A stretch of 64,000 nt of DNA from Flavobacterium antarcticum DSM 19726 (GTDB taxonomy: Bacteria > Bacteroidota > Bacteroidia > Flavobacteriales > Flavobacteriaceae). How positions within the stretch are numbered: position 1 is the stretch's first letter; each line of letters opens with the position of its first letter. The stretch spans positions 62,001 through 126,000 of the forward strand of contig NZ_ATTM01000006.1 in the NCBI RefSeq assembly GCF_000419685.1, given 5' to 3'. Shown in pieces: positions 1-7,739 of this stretch. The position numbers and the translations under genes were made by a program. The notes under the pieces were generated by a model. The model had not been told where the DNA came from, searched no databases, and saw only the letters and a list, made by a program, of their open reading frames with translations.

Positions 1-1
1 T

Positions 2-121
2 TGGTGGAATTCAATATCTGAAAGCGAAAAACAATCGATAGAACTTGGTTTAAAAGATGCTGATTCCGGAAAATTAAATTCTCATTCTAAAGCGAGAGAA
101 CTGTATGAAAAATGGTTATGA
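2..121 (+). CDS. Antitoxin of a type II toxin-antitoxin pair, 3' part only
   Basis: The window opens inside this gene. An open frame starting at base 2 gives 39 residues ending KARELYEKWL and then TGA. It overlaps the start of the toxin gene at 105 by 17 nt, the usual antitoxin-then-toxin coupling. The polar, probably helical tail fits the toxin-wrapping C-terminus of small antitoxins paired with ParE/RelE toxins. The DNA-binding N-terminus lies outside the window, so the family cannot be named. The assignment rests on position, overlap and composition only. Confidence 0.55.
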   Translation, partial: WWNSISESEKQSIELGLKDADSGKLNSHSKARELYEKWL

Positions 122-410
122 AATTCTTTGGACTGATAATGCACTTATTGAACTTCAAAAAACTATCATTTACCTTGAAGAAAATTGGACTGAAAAAGAA
201 CTTCAAAATCTTGTTACTCAACTTGAGCATACTTTAAAATTAATAGCGCAAAATCCACATATTTTTCAAGTATCTGATTTTAAAAAAGAAGTTAGAAGAG
301 CCGTTGTTTTAACCTTAAACACTCTTTATTATCGAATTTTAGAAGATAAGGTGGAAATTCTTTCCTTCTTTTCAAATAGACAAAATCCGAAGAAAAGGAA
401 ACTGAAATAA
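105..410 (+). CDS. ParE/RelE-superfamily toxin
   Basis: This 101-residue protein has the size and layout of the ParE/RelE fold. It begins YEILWTDNALIELQKTIIYLEENW, an N-terminal strand and helix pair. A central section (about 64-85) reads VRRAVVLTLNTLYYRI, like the R..v....y.i.Y.i core, and the end is VEILSFFSNRQNPKK, the typical last strand with a charged tail. Family members either cleave mRNA on the ribosome or poison gyrase; which applies here cannot be told from sequence. The start overlaps the upstream antitoxin. No stop or frameshift is seen, so the pair may be active. Confidence 0.75.
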   Translation: MKNGYEILWTDNALIELQKTIIYLEENWTEKELQNLVTQLEHTLKLIAQNPHIFQVSDFKKEVRRAVVLTLNTLYYRILEDKVEILSFFSNRQNPKKRKLK

Positions 411-526
411 TGCAACATCACAAAACCCACTTCCAAAGCTATGTTTGTTTCCCCTCCAAAATTTGAATTTAAAAAGAAAACTTGTAGATTTGATAAAGAT
501 GTAGTTCGGCAAATCCTTAAACCCAT

Positions 527-604
527 AGCCCTGATAGCAGTAGCTTACTTTTCATTTTTTCTTTAAAAATAAAAAGATAGAACGTATAGCAGGATTAAGC
601 CCCA
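527..604 (+). ncRNA. Possible Flavo-1-like conserved intergenic motif
   Basis: Between the toxin and the LOG gene lies an AGCCCTGATAGCAG segment, then a T-rich/A-rich hairpin (TTACTTTT paired with AAAAAGATAG), then a GCAGGATTAAGCCCC segment. I recognise this layout (CTGAT...AGC, stem, AAAGATA, GCAGGA, AGC) from a frequently repeated intergenic element of Flavobacteriia resembling the published Flavo-1 motif, whose function is unknown. This is from memory; a covariance-model search would decide. Confidence 0.4.
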
Positions 605-634
605 AGAAAAATTCTGAAATGAATAGTTAACGAG

Positions 635-655
635 ATTCTGAAATAAATTCAGAAT
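635..655. repeat. Short palindromic intergenic repeat
   Basis: ATTCTGAA is followed by ATAAA and then TTCAGAAT, a perfect 8-bp inverted repeat. A partial copy (ATTCTGAAAT) lies 24 nt upstream at 611. It sits 24 nt before the LOG gene and could be a small dispersed palindrome or a weak terminator for the toxin transcript. No long T-run follows it. Confidence 0.35.
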
Positions 656-678
656 GACAAAAAGTAAATAGAACAAAA

Positions 679-1407
679 ATGAGATTAGAAGACTTTGATA
701 ACGACGAGGATAAAATTATTCAAGATAGATTAAAACAAAAAACATGGAATGAAATTCGCACCAATGATTCTTGGGCGATTTTTAAAATCATGGCCGAATT
801 TGTAAATGGTTACGAAACGATGGGACGAATTGGCCCTTGTGTTTCTATTTTTGGTTCAGCACGAACTAAAGCCGACCACGATACTTATAAATTGACAGAG
901 CAAATTGCCTATAAAATTAGTAAAGCAGGTTACGGAGTAATTACCGGAGGAGGACCTGGAATAATGGAAGCGGGAAACAAAGGAGCTCATGCCGGTGGCG
1001 GAACGTCCGTGGGATTGAACATCGAATTGCCGTTCGAGCAACACTTCAATCCGTATATTGACACCGATAAGAACTTGAATTTTGACTATTTCTTTGTGCG
1101 AAAAGTAATGTTCGTGAAATATTCACAGGGATTCGTGGTAATGCCGGGTGGTTTTGGAACTTTGGATGAAATGTTTGAAGCAATCACTCTAATTCAAACC
1201 AAAAAAGTGGCGAAATTCCCAATTATTTTGGTGGGAACTCAATTCTGGTCGGGGTTAATGGATTGGATCAAAACTGTTTTAGTGGAGCAAGTAGAAACCG
1301 TTAGTCCAAATGATTTAAATATTATAAAAATCGTAGATACGGCAGACGAAGTGGTCGAAGTACTCGATGCATTTTATAAAAAATATAATTTGAGTCCGAA
1401 TTTCTAA
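679..1407 (+). CDS. LOG-family nucleoside 5'-monophosphate phosphoribohydrolase (TIGR00730)
   Basis: This 242-residue cytosolic protein carries both signatures of the LOG (lysine decarboxylase-like) family: GGGPGIMEAGNKGA (about 90-103) and PGGFGTLDE (156-164), which bind the phosphate and form the active site. Family members hydrolyse nucleoside monophosphates, for example AMP or cytokinin riboside monophosphate, to base and ribose 5-phosphate. Old annotations call it lysine decarboxylase, which is wrong for this family. The length is typical for the Bacteroidota type with an N-terminal extension. It is transcribed alone and followed by a strong hairpin terminator. Confidence 0.9.
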   Translation: MRLEDFDNDEDKIIQDRLKQKTWNEIRTNDSWAIFKIMAEFVNGYETMGRIGPCVSIFGSARTKADHDTYKLTEQIAYKISKAGYGVITGGGPGIMEAGNKGAHAGGGTSVGLNIELPFEQHFNPYIDTDKNLNFDYFFVRKVMFVKYSQGFVVMPGGFGTLDEMFEAITLIQTKKVAKFPIILVGTQFWSGLMDWIKTVLVEQVETVSPNDLNIIKIVDTADEVVEVLDAFYKKYNLSPNF

Positions 1408-1426
1408 TTCAGAAACAATACCACGT

Positions 1427-1480
1427 AAAAGTTCGCATAAAAAAGTTACTAAATTACTTTTTATGCGAACTTTTCGCTTT
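1427..1480 (+). terminator. Intrinsic terminator of the LOG gene
   Basis: A long stem pairs AAAAGTTCGCATAAAAAAGT with ACTTTTTATGCGAACTTTT, with one bulged A and a short loop. It is followed by CGCTTTTTTT, 20 nt after the LOG stop codon. Confidence 0.8.
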
Positions 1481-1509
1481 TTTTGCAATACATTTCGTAT
1501 GTGTAAGAT

Positions 1510-4362
1510 ATGAACACTTTTTTTCAAAAAACAAAGCATTTGAAACCTACTTTTAAACTCCTCCTTAACTTGTTTTGCCTCGTGTTTACTTCCTTTTTAT
1601 GGAGTCAGCATTCGAGTATTTGTACGGTGGAGTTGAATCCAGAAAAAAAGATTTTGACTGTTCAACAGGAATTGATTTACTTTAATCAATCAAACGACAC
1701 GTTGCAAAAAATCATTTTTAACGATTGGAATAATGCCTATTCCGACAAATATTCGCCATTAGGCAAACGATTTTCGGATGAATTTGTACGGAATTTTCAT
1801 TTAGCCAAAAATGACGAACGCGGTTTTACCACAGATTTGACTTTTATTGACCAAAATAAAATGTTTTTAGAATGGAGCAGGACGAGCGACCATCCGGATT
1901 TAATTGAATTGGTTTTGCGTGAAAAACTTTTGCCCCTGCAAAAATTCACTATTTTTATAACTTATAAAATCAAGTTGCCCAGCGATAAATTTACCGGTTA
2001 CGGCTATAATGAAAACGGTAATATGATGCTGAAAGATTGGCTCATCACTCCTGCCCGATTCAATAACGGTCATTTCGCCATGTACAGCAATGTAAACTTG
2101 AACGACAGTTCAAATGCGATCAGTGATTACCAAATCAATTTGACCCTTCCGCAGCATTACGAGTTGACAACGGATTTAAACAAAACAACGCAAGTTGGTT
2201 CAAAAGTTGTTTTAGAAGGAGCACAACGGTCTCAATTCTCTATTTATTTATCGAAAAAATCAGATTTCCGAGCTTTCATCTTGCCGAATTTGAACGTGCA
2301 AACCAATATCAAAGACAACAACCTCAACGAGATAAAAAAAGCGCTTTTGATCAAACAAATTACAGCTTACGTTGCGGAACATATTGGCACATATCCACAT
2401 CAAAATATTGTGGTTTCGCAAGCTGATTATGAACGAAATCCTTTTTATGGTTTGAACCAATTGCCCAGTTTCATCAGTCCATTTCCGGATGATTTCCTGT
2501 TTGAAATTAAGTTTTTAAAAACGTATTTGAATAACTTTTTGCAAAGCAGTATGACGATTGACGAACGCAAAGACAATTGGATTTACGACGGAATTCAAGT
2601 ATACACCATGATGAAATACATTGACGAGTACTATCCAAATATGAAGATGATGGGAAGTATTTCGAAATTAAAGATTCTGAAAAGTTTTAATTTGGTAAAT
2701 CTGGACTTCAACGAGCAATACAGTTATTTTTATATGTTGATGGCTCGAAAAAACCTGGACCAACCTATTGGCGAAGCAAAAGACAAATTAATCAAATTCA
2801 ACGAACAAATTGCCTCAAAATACCGTGCAGGATTGAGCTTGAACTACCTTGACCACTATTTAGAAAACGAGATTGTTCCGCAGAGTATTCGGCAATTTTA
2901 CAGTCTCAATCAAGAGAAAAAAGTCACGGAATTCGATTTTGAATCCATTTTAAAAAACAAATCTTCGGAAGATATCAATTGGTTCTTTAAGACCATTATC
3001 CATTCAAGGGAAATTGTCGATTATAAATTTTCAGAGGTCTCTAAAACCAATGACAGCATCACTTTCACCATAAAAAACAAAACAAATACGACGGTTCCTA
3101 TTCCTGTTTACGGATTAAATAATAACCAGGTGGTTTTCAAAAAATGGTATTCGGGAATTAGCACCGACAGTACGTTTACGGTTGCTCGAAATAAGGTGAA
3201 TAAAATTGTTTTAAACTACGAAAATGAAGTTCCTGAATTTAATTTGCGGAACAACTGGAAGTCGTTAAAAGGTTTTTATCCCAACAACCGTCCTTTTAAA
3301 TTTGTATTGATGAAGGATTTGGAAGATCCGTACTACAATCAAATTTTATATGTACCAACAATCAGTTACACCTTATACGACGGGCTTTCTCCGGGTTTCC
3401 GCTTTCACAATAAGACGATTTTGGACAAACCGTTCAATTTTGATGTGAATCCAATTTATTCGCCAAAAACAAATTCATTGACGGGACATTTTTCGTTTCA
3501 TTTAAATCAATTTCAACGCGATAGTAATTTTTTCAGTACGAAGTATGCCGTTAGTGGTACTTATCTTCATTATGCCGAAGATGCCGGTTATTTTAAGCTC
3601 AATCCAATGGTATTGTTTAAAATCCGACCAGACGACATGAGAAGCAATCACAAACAAGCAATTCAATTGAGGCAAGTGATCGTCAATTTAGAACCTTCGC
3701 AATTTGTGACCGAATTTGATGGAAACAAAGAAAACTACAGTGTTTTTAACGCAAAATATTTCAGCACAAAAACCGAATTGACGCAACATGTAAATTTTGT
3801 GGGTGATGTACAAGTCGCATCAAAATTTGGAAAAGCTTCTGTTGAATTAGAATACCGCCGACTTTTCAACAACAACCGAACGATTAATTTGCGTTTGTTT
3901 GCAGGAACATTTTTATACAATACTACGAATTCTGATTTCTTTAGCTTCGGACTCGACCGTGCTTCTGATTATTTATTTGACCACAATTACTACGGTCGAT
4001 CTGAAAAAACAGGGATTTTTAGCCAGCAATTGATTTTAGCGGAAGGCGCTTTCAAATCAAAATTAGATACACCGTTTGCAAATCAATGGATGGTGACTAC
4101 AAATGCAGGATTTAATATCTGGAATTGGGTGGAAGTTTATGGTGATTTGGGGTTTGTAAAAAACACCAATCGCAATGCAAAGTTTGTCTATGATTCTGGA
4201 ATTCGATTGAATTTAGTGACCGATTATTTTGAACTGTATTTTCCAATTTACTCTAATAACGGTTGGGAGATCGCAGATAAGAATTACCAAGAAAACATTC
4301 GATTTATTGTCACACTTGACCCAAAGATTCTAGTGAATTTGTTTACCAGAAAGTGGTTTTAA
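1510..4362 (+). CDS. Secreted M1-peptidase-like (gluzincin-fold) protein, probably non-catalytic
   Basis: This 950-residue protein has an N-terminal hydrophobic export segment (LLLNLFCLVFTSFLW, about residues 17-31). The first 450 residues resemble the M1 aminopeptidase layout: a beta-rich N-domain, then a helical domain with NWIYDGIQVYTMMKY (about 357-371), which lines up with the M1 NWLNEGFA block. The expected HExxH zinc motif upstream is absent; the matching part reads FEIKFLKTYLNNFL. The C-terminal half (about 600-950) is rich in alternating aromatic strands and ends in KWF, suggesting an outer-membrane or beta-sheet domain. It converges with the next gene with a single base between the stop codons. 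The family is inferred from memory of Flavobacteriia proteins; the role is unknown. Confidence 0.6.
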   Translation: MNTFFQKTKHLKPTFKLLLNLFCLVFTSFLWSQHSSICTVELNPEKKILTVQQELIYFNQSNDTLQKIIFNDWNNAYSDKYSPLGKRFSDEFVRNFHLAKNDERGFTTDLTFIDQNKMFLEWSRTSDHPDLIELVLREKLLPLQKFTIFITYKIKLPSDKFTGYGYNENGNMMLKDWLITPARFNNGHFAMYSNVNLNDSSNAISDYQINLTLPQHYELTTDLNKTTQVGSKVVLEGAQRSQFSIYLSKKSDFRAFILPNLNVQTNIKDNNLNEIKKALLIKQITAYVAEHIGTYPHQNIVVSQADYERNPFYGLNQLPSFISPFPDDFLFEIKFLKTYLNNFLQSSMTIDERKDNWIYDGIQVYTMMKYIDEYYPNMKMMGSISKLKILKSFNLVNLDFNEQYSYFYMLMARKNLDQPIGEAKDKLIKFNEQIASKYRAGLSLNYLDHYLENEIVPQSIRQFYSLNQEKKVTEFDFESILKNKSSEDINWFFKTIIHSREIVDYKFSEVSKTNDSITFTIKNKTNTTVPIPVYGLNNNQVVFKKWYSGISTDSTFTVARNKVNKIVLNYENEVPEFNLRNNWKSLKGFYPNNRPFKFVLMKDLEDPYYNQILYVPTISYTLYDGLSPGFRFHNKTILDKPFNFDVNPIYSPKTNSLTGHFSFHLNQFQRDSNFFSTKYAVSGTYLHYAEDAGYFKLNPMVLFKIRPDDMRSNHKQAIQLRQVIVNLEPSQFVTEFDGNKENYSVFNAKYFSTKTELTQHVNFVGDVQVASKFGKASVELEYRRLFNNNRTINLRLFAGTFLYNTTNSDFFSFGLDRASDYLFDHNYYGRSEKTGIFSQQLILAEGAFKSKLDTPFANQWMVTTNAGFNIWNWVEVYGDLGFVKNTNRNAKFVYDSGIRLNLVTDYFELYFPIYSNNGWEIADKNYQENIRFIVTLDPKILVNLFTRKWF

Positions 4363-4363
4363 G

Positions 4364-5005
4364 CTACTCTCTAATGATGAGAAACGAAGCATTAAAACCG
4401 GTAGACAAGTTCCACTCTTCTTCATAAATCTTTTTTCCTTTGTCTTTAATCAAAAAAGCGCCTGTGTTTGGAAAGGAACTTCCCTCATTTAAAGCCACGA
4501 ATTCAATTCTATTAAAGCCTTTTTTTAATGGAATATCAAGCGTTTTAAAATAAGCATCTAAGTAAATACTCGCGTAAATCACCTTTCCGTCGTGGGTGAT
4601 TTTGACGTAATCACCATCAATAGCTTGCGGATCGCGAACGGCCACTTGAATAGATTCTGAATCGGTTTTGAAATCACCAAAATACTGGTTTCGTCTGAAA
4701 ATTTTATAATCACCGTTTCCTTCGCCACCCTTGTTACTATTCATTTTCTTAGTGTACCGATCAGCAGGATTTAAAAAGTCATTTTGCTGATTGAATTCTC
4801 GCTCCTTCGGTTTGTCCCAAGGATTGGGAACAACAGCTTCCTTAGGTTTTACATCCCAAAGACTCGGTTTTTTTTCAGGAGAAATCGTAGGCATTGGAGG
4901 CAAATTTACAGGCGGAATATTTACGGGATTATTCCCATTGTCAAATTGTGCAAACGACTGCATTACAGAAAAAGTAAGTAAAAATAAGACAATTTTCAAT
5001 CGCAT
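4364..5005 (-). CDS. Secreted protein of unknown function
   Basis: The 213-residue product starts with a clear signal peptide (MRLKIVLFLLTFSVMQSFAQ) with a cut site after SFAQ. A proline-rich stretch follows (about 27-75, NIPPVNLPPMPTI and several KP motifs). A globular beta-rich domain (about 100-213) contains DPQAIDGDYVKITHDG and LKKGFNRIEFVALNEG. The family is not recognised with certainty; the domain looks like the small beta-sandwich modules found in flavobacterial periplasmic proteins. It is transcribed toward the upstream M1-like gene. Confidence 0.65.
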   Translation of the reverse strand: MRLKIVLFLLTFSVMQSFAQFDNGNNPVNIPPVNLPPMPTISPEKKPSLWDVKPKEAVVPNPWDKPKEREFNQQNDFLNPADRYTKKMNSNKGGEGNGDYKIFRRNQYFGDFKTDSESIQVAVRDPQAIDGDYVKITHDGKVIYASIYLDAYFKTLDIPLKKGFNRIEFVALNEGSSFPNTGAFLIKDKGKKIYEEEWNLSTGFNASFLIIRE

Positions 5006-5160
5006 AAAATGGGGTAAATCAGTATTTTGAAAGGCTAAAATTATAAAAATGCAGTTAAGAAAAGAAAAACTCAGATCAAATTAACGAAACATTATCGTAT
5101 TAAATCTAACAAAGAGCATTCCATAATGGTAGAAATTTAAAACATTACGTATAATAATCC

Positions 5161-5168
5161 TATCTTTG
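5161..5168 (+). promoter_or_regulatory. -7 box of the DEAD-box helicase gene
   Basis: TATCTTTG matches the Bacteroidota -7 consensus TAnnTTTG exactly. It lies 46 nt before the helicase start codon and leaves a leader of about 40 nt. No clear -33 box is visible. Confidence 0.55.
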
Positions 5169-5214
5169 CAACCTCTTTGTACTTAATTCAGAGTACTTAC
5201 AAGAATTTATATTT

Positions 5215-6462
5215 ATGTTATTCGAAGATTTATCACTTTCTAAAAGTATACAAAAAGCCGTTTACGAATTAGGCTATTTGGAACCAACACCAATTCAAGA
5301 GCAATCGATCCCTTCTATTTTACAAGGCCGCGACCTAATAGGTTGTGCTCAAACAGGAACCGGAAAAACGGCTGCTTTTGCAATTCCCATCATTCATCAA
5401 TTGCACCGAATTGTCGGTTCTTCAAAAAAAAGCAAACAAATTCGCTGTTTAGTAGTTACGCCAACAAGGGAATTAGCCGTTCAAATTGGACAAAATTTTG
5501 ACCAATACGCAAAATATACAAACTTGACTTCACTAACCATTTTTGGTGGTGTTTCTCAAGTACCACAAGTGGACATGTTACGAAGCGGAATTGACATTTT
5601 AGTGGCAACTCCAGGCCGTTTATTAGATTTGAACAAGCAAGGTTACATTGATTTAGATCATTTACATTGTTTGGTTTTAGACGAAGCGGATCAAATGTTA
5701 GACATGGGATTTGTAAACGATGTCAAAAAAATTGTCAAACTTACCCCTGACAACCGTCAGACTTTATTGTTTTCGGCTACAATGCCAATGGCAATCCGGG
5801 AATTATCAGAAATGTTTTTGAAAGATCCGGTAAGTGTAACTGTTTCTCCGGTTTCTTCAACAGCTGAAAACGTAGAACAACGTGTTTATTTTGTAGACAA
5901 AAGCGAAAAGCGAAACTTACTACACCATTTGATTACTAAAGAAAACTTATCAGACGTTCTGGTTTTTTCAAGAACAAAACACGGTGCTGATAATGTAGTA
6001 AAATCTTTACGAAACAAAGGTGTTGCCGCAGAAGCAATTCACGGCGACAAATCTCAAAATGCACGTCAGCGCGTTTTGGATGCTTTTAAGAAAAAGGAAG
6101 TTGGCGTTTTAGTAGCAACAGATATTGCAGCTCGCGGTATTGACATTGACCAATTGCCTTACGTGATTAATTTTGACTTACCCAATATTCCTGAAACCTA
6201 CGTTCACCGAATTGGTCGAACAGGTCGTGCAGGAAACGGCGGTGTTGCCATTTCATTCTGCGGAAAAGACGAAGCACCCTATTGGAAAGACATTCAGAAA
6301 CTAATTAAAGTAGACGTTGAAGTCGTAAAAGACCATCCGTACGCTTGGAAAGAAGGAAGTCCGGACGAAAATACACCAAAAACCAGTTCAAACCGAAGTA
6401 AAGAAGCACACAATTCAAGAAAATCAACTGCTTCTAAACAGAATAAGAAACGCTGGTATTAA
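5215..6462 (+). CDS. DEAD-box ATP-dependent RNA helicase, RhlE type
   Basis: This 415-residue helicase has the full motif set: Q motif PTPIQEQSIP (25-34), Walker A AQTGTGKT (45-52), PTRELA, GG, TPGR, DEAD (156-159), SAT (187-189), then HGDKSQ, TDIAARGID and HRIGRTGRAG in domain 2. The tail after about 365 is basic and low in complexity (KTSSNRSKEAHNSRKSTASKQNKKR), as usual for RNA-binding tails of RhlE-like helicases. It unwinds short RNA duplexes in ribosome assembly or mRNA decay. In AT-rich, cold-adapted Bacteroidota such genes are often cold-induced, which is an inference here. It is a single gene with its own promoter. Confidence 0.93.
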   Translation: MLFEDLSLSKSIQKAVYELGYLEPTPIQEQSIPSILQGRDLIGCAQTGTGKTAAFAIPIIHQLHRIVGSSKKSKQIRCLVVTPTRELAVQIGQNFDQYAKYTNLTSLTIFGGVSQVPQVDMLRSGIDILVATPGRLLDLNKQGYIDLDHLHCLVLDEADQMLDMGFVNDVKKIVKLTPDNRQTLLFSATMPMAIRELSEMFLKDPVSVTVSPVSSTAENVEQRVYFVDKSEKRNLLHHLITKENLSDVLVFSRTKHGADNVVKSLRNKGVAAEAIHGDKSQNARQRVLDAFKKKEVGVLVATDIAARGIDIDQLPYVINFDLPNIPETYVHRIGRTGRAGNGGVAISFCGKDEAPYWKDIQKLIKVDVEVVKDHPYAWKEGSPDENTPKTSSNRSKEAHNSRKSTASKQNKKRWY

Positions 6463-6483
6463 TAGCGTTTCATTTTAAATTTT

Positions 6484-6552
6484 AAACCATTAAGGGATTA
6501 AGATAATTAAGCATTTTTAACTTAATATTCTTAACATCTTAATGGTTTTTTC
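6484..6552. terminator. Bidirectional terminator between the helicase and BNR-repeat genes
   Basis: AAACCATTAAG is matched by CTTAATGGTTT about 44 nt downstream, and further TTAAG/CTTAA repeats lie between them. The right arm runs into TTTTTTCTTTT. It lies between two convergent genes. Confidence 0.6.
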
Positions 6553-6560
6553 TTTTCCAA

Positions 6561-7622
6561 TTACTTGAAATGTACTCGGACAATCTTGTTTTTTCCTGCC
6601 GCAATCGCAGTTGAATCATTTACAAAACGAATGGTATATAAAGTCGCATCCTCTGATAACTTATTCCATTTCTCGCCTGAAGTGGACGAATAGTACAATC
6701 CGGACGCACCAACACTCACTAATTGTTTAGCATTTGAATTGGGTACATATTGCACACAAGACGCATATCCAAAAGCTTCTTTTTCTGCCACTAATTTCCA
6801 AGAAGTTCCGCCATCAGTTGTAACTGCTTTGTTACCAAAATTCTGATTGGGTTTCTCGTAATTCCCACCTGCTATAAATCCGTTTTTAGCATCGTAGAAA
6901 TCAGCGGTGAAAATTCCCGTCATTGCTTCACCTTGCGTAATTGGCGTGTCAAAAACTTTCCAAGTTTTCCCCTTATCAGCCGAATAAAAAACGCGTGATT
7001 TCGTTCCGCCTGAAAACATCCAAGTTTCAGTTCCCTTAATTACAATATTTGTGTTACTTGCGGCAAAAGCAGCTTCTCCTACTTCCACTTTTGGTAAATT
7101 TTCACAGGAAACTTGAGTCCAAGTCGTTCCTCCATCTCTTGTAATCAAAACAGAAAGACAAGCACCCGTAGGATCTCCCATCGCAATTCCTTCCATGTTG
7201 TTCCAAAATTGCATACTGTCGTAAAATGCTTTTGGGTGATCGTCTTGATGCATCTTCTTGATACGAGAACCATCTTTCGAAATACGGTATAATAAGGAAG
7301 GCGTTCCTACATTCAACATAAAAATATAGTCTTTTGTTTGTGCAATACTTCTAAATTCAAGCGCCAACGTGTCTTTACTAACGTGTCCGTTGAATCTTTT
7401 ATCGGTGGCCAAATCAATAGAACCGTATTGTCCTTTATTAGCAGCAAACCAAAGTTTATTTGAATCAATCAAAATCGCTCGAATGGACAATTCTTCCGCC
7501 AAAAGCGTGTCTATTTTCACAGAAGTGAAAACCTTAGCACTCGAGAAGACCAATGCTGTATTTTCCTGTTTACAGGAAGAAAGAGCTAGTAAAACCAGCA
7601 GAAAAGTAAGTGTGTTTTTCAT
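6561..7622 (-). CDS. Lipoprotein with BNR/Ycf48-like beta-propeller repeats
   Basis: This 353-residue protein starts MKNTLTFLLVLLALSSCKQ, a lipoprotein signal with the acylated Cys at 17. The body contains repeated TRDGGTTWTQV, SADKGKTWKVF, TTDGGTSWKLV and SSTSGEKWNKL units. These are the Asp-box/BNR repeats of sialidase- and Ycf48-like propellers. Homologues are often named oxidoreductase or photosystem stability factor-like, but no enzyme motif is visible. It is probably anchored in the outer or inner membrane facing the periplasm. A TAnnTTTG promoter box lies just upstream. Confidence 0.8.
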   Translation of the reverse strand: MKNTLTFLLVLLALSSCKQENTALVFSSAKVFTSVKIDTLLAEELSIRAILIDSNKLWFAANKGQYGSIDLATDKRFNGHVSKDTLALEFRSIAQTKDYIFMLNVGTPSLLYRISKDGSRIKKMHQDDHPKAFYDSMQFWNNMEGIAMGDPTGACLSVLITRDGGTTWTQVSCENLPKVEVGEAAFAASNTNIVIKGTETWMFSGGTKSRVFYSADKGKTWKVFDTPITQGEAMTGIFTADFYDAKNGFIAGGNYEKPNQNFGNKAVTTDGGTSWKLVAEKEAFGYASCVQYVPNSNAKQLVSVGASGLYYSSTSGEKWNKLSEDATLYTIRFVNDSTAIAAGKNKIVRVHFK

Positions 7623-7638
7623 AAAATTAGTTAGAATA

Positions 7639-7646
7639 CAAACTTA
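7639..7646 (-). promoter_or_regulatory. -7 box of the BNR-repeat lipoprotein gene
   Basis: Read on the minus strand, TAAGTTTG fits TAnnTTTG and lies 17 nt upstream of the start codon. The leader would be about 10 nt. Confidence 0.5.
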
Positions 7647-7714
7647 TCATAATTTTTTCAGAACTCAGCCTAAAAAAAATCGACTAATTCCGAATTGTAT
7701 CGTACTTATTTACT

Positions 7715-7722
7715 TAATTTTG
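7715..7722 (+). promoter_or_regulatory. -7 box of the kup gene
   Basis: TAATTTTG matches TAnnTTTG and lies 18 nt before the ATG at 7740. This favours 7740 over the in-frame ATG at 7695, which would lie upstream of the transcript start. Confidence 0.55.
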
Positions 7723-7739
7723 TTCTCTTTATCAAATTT

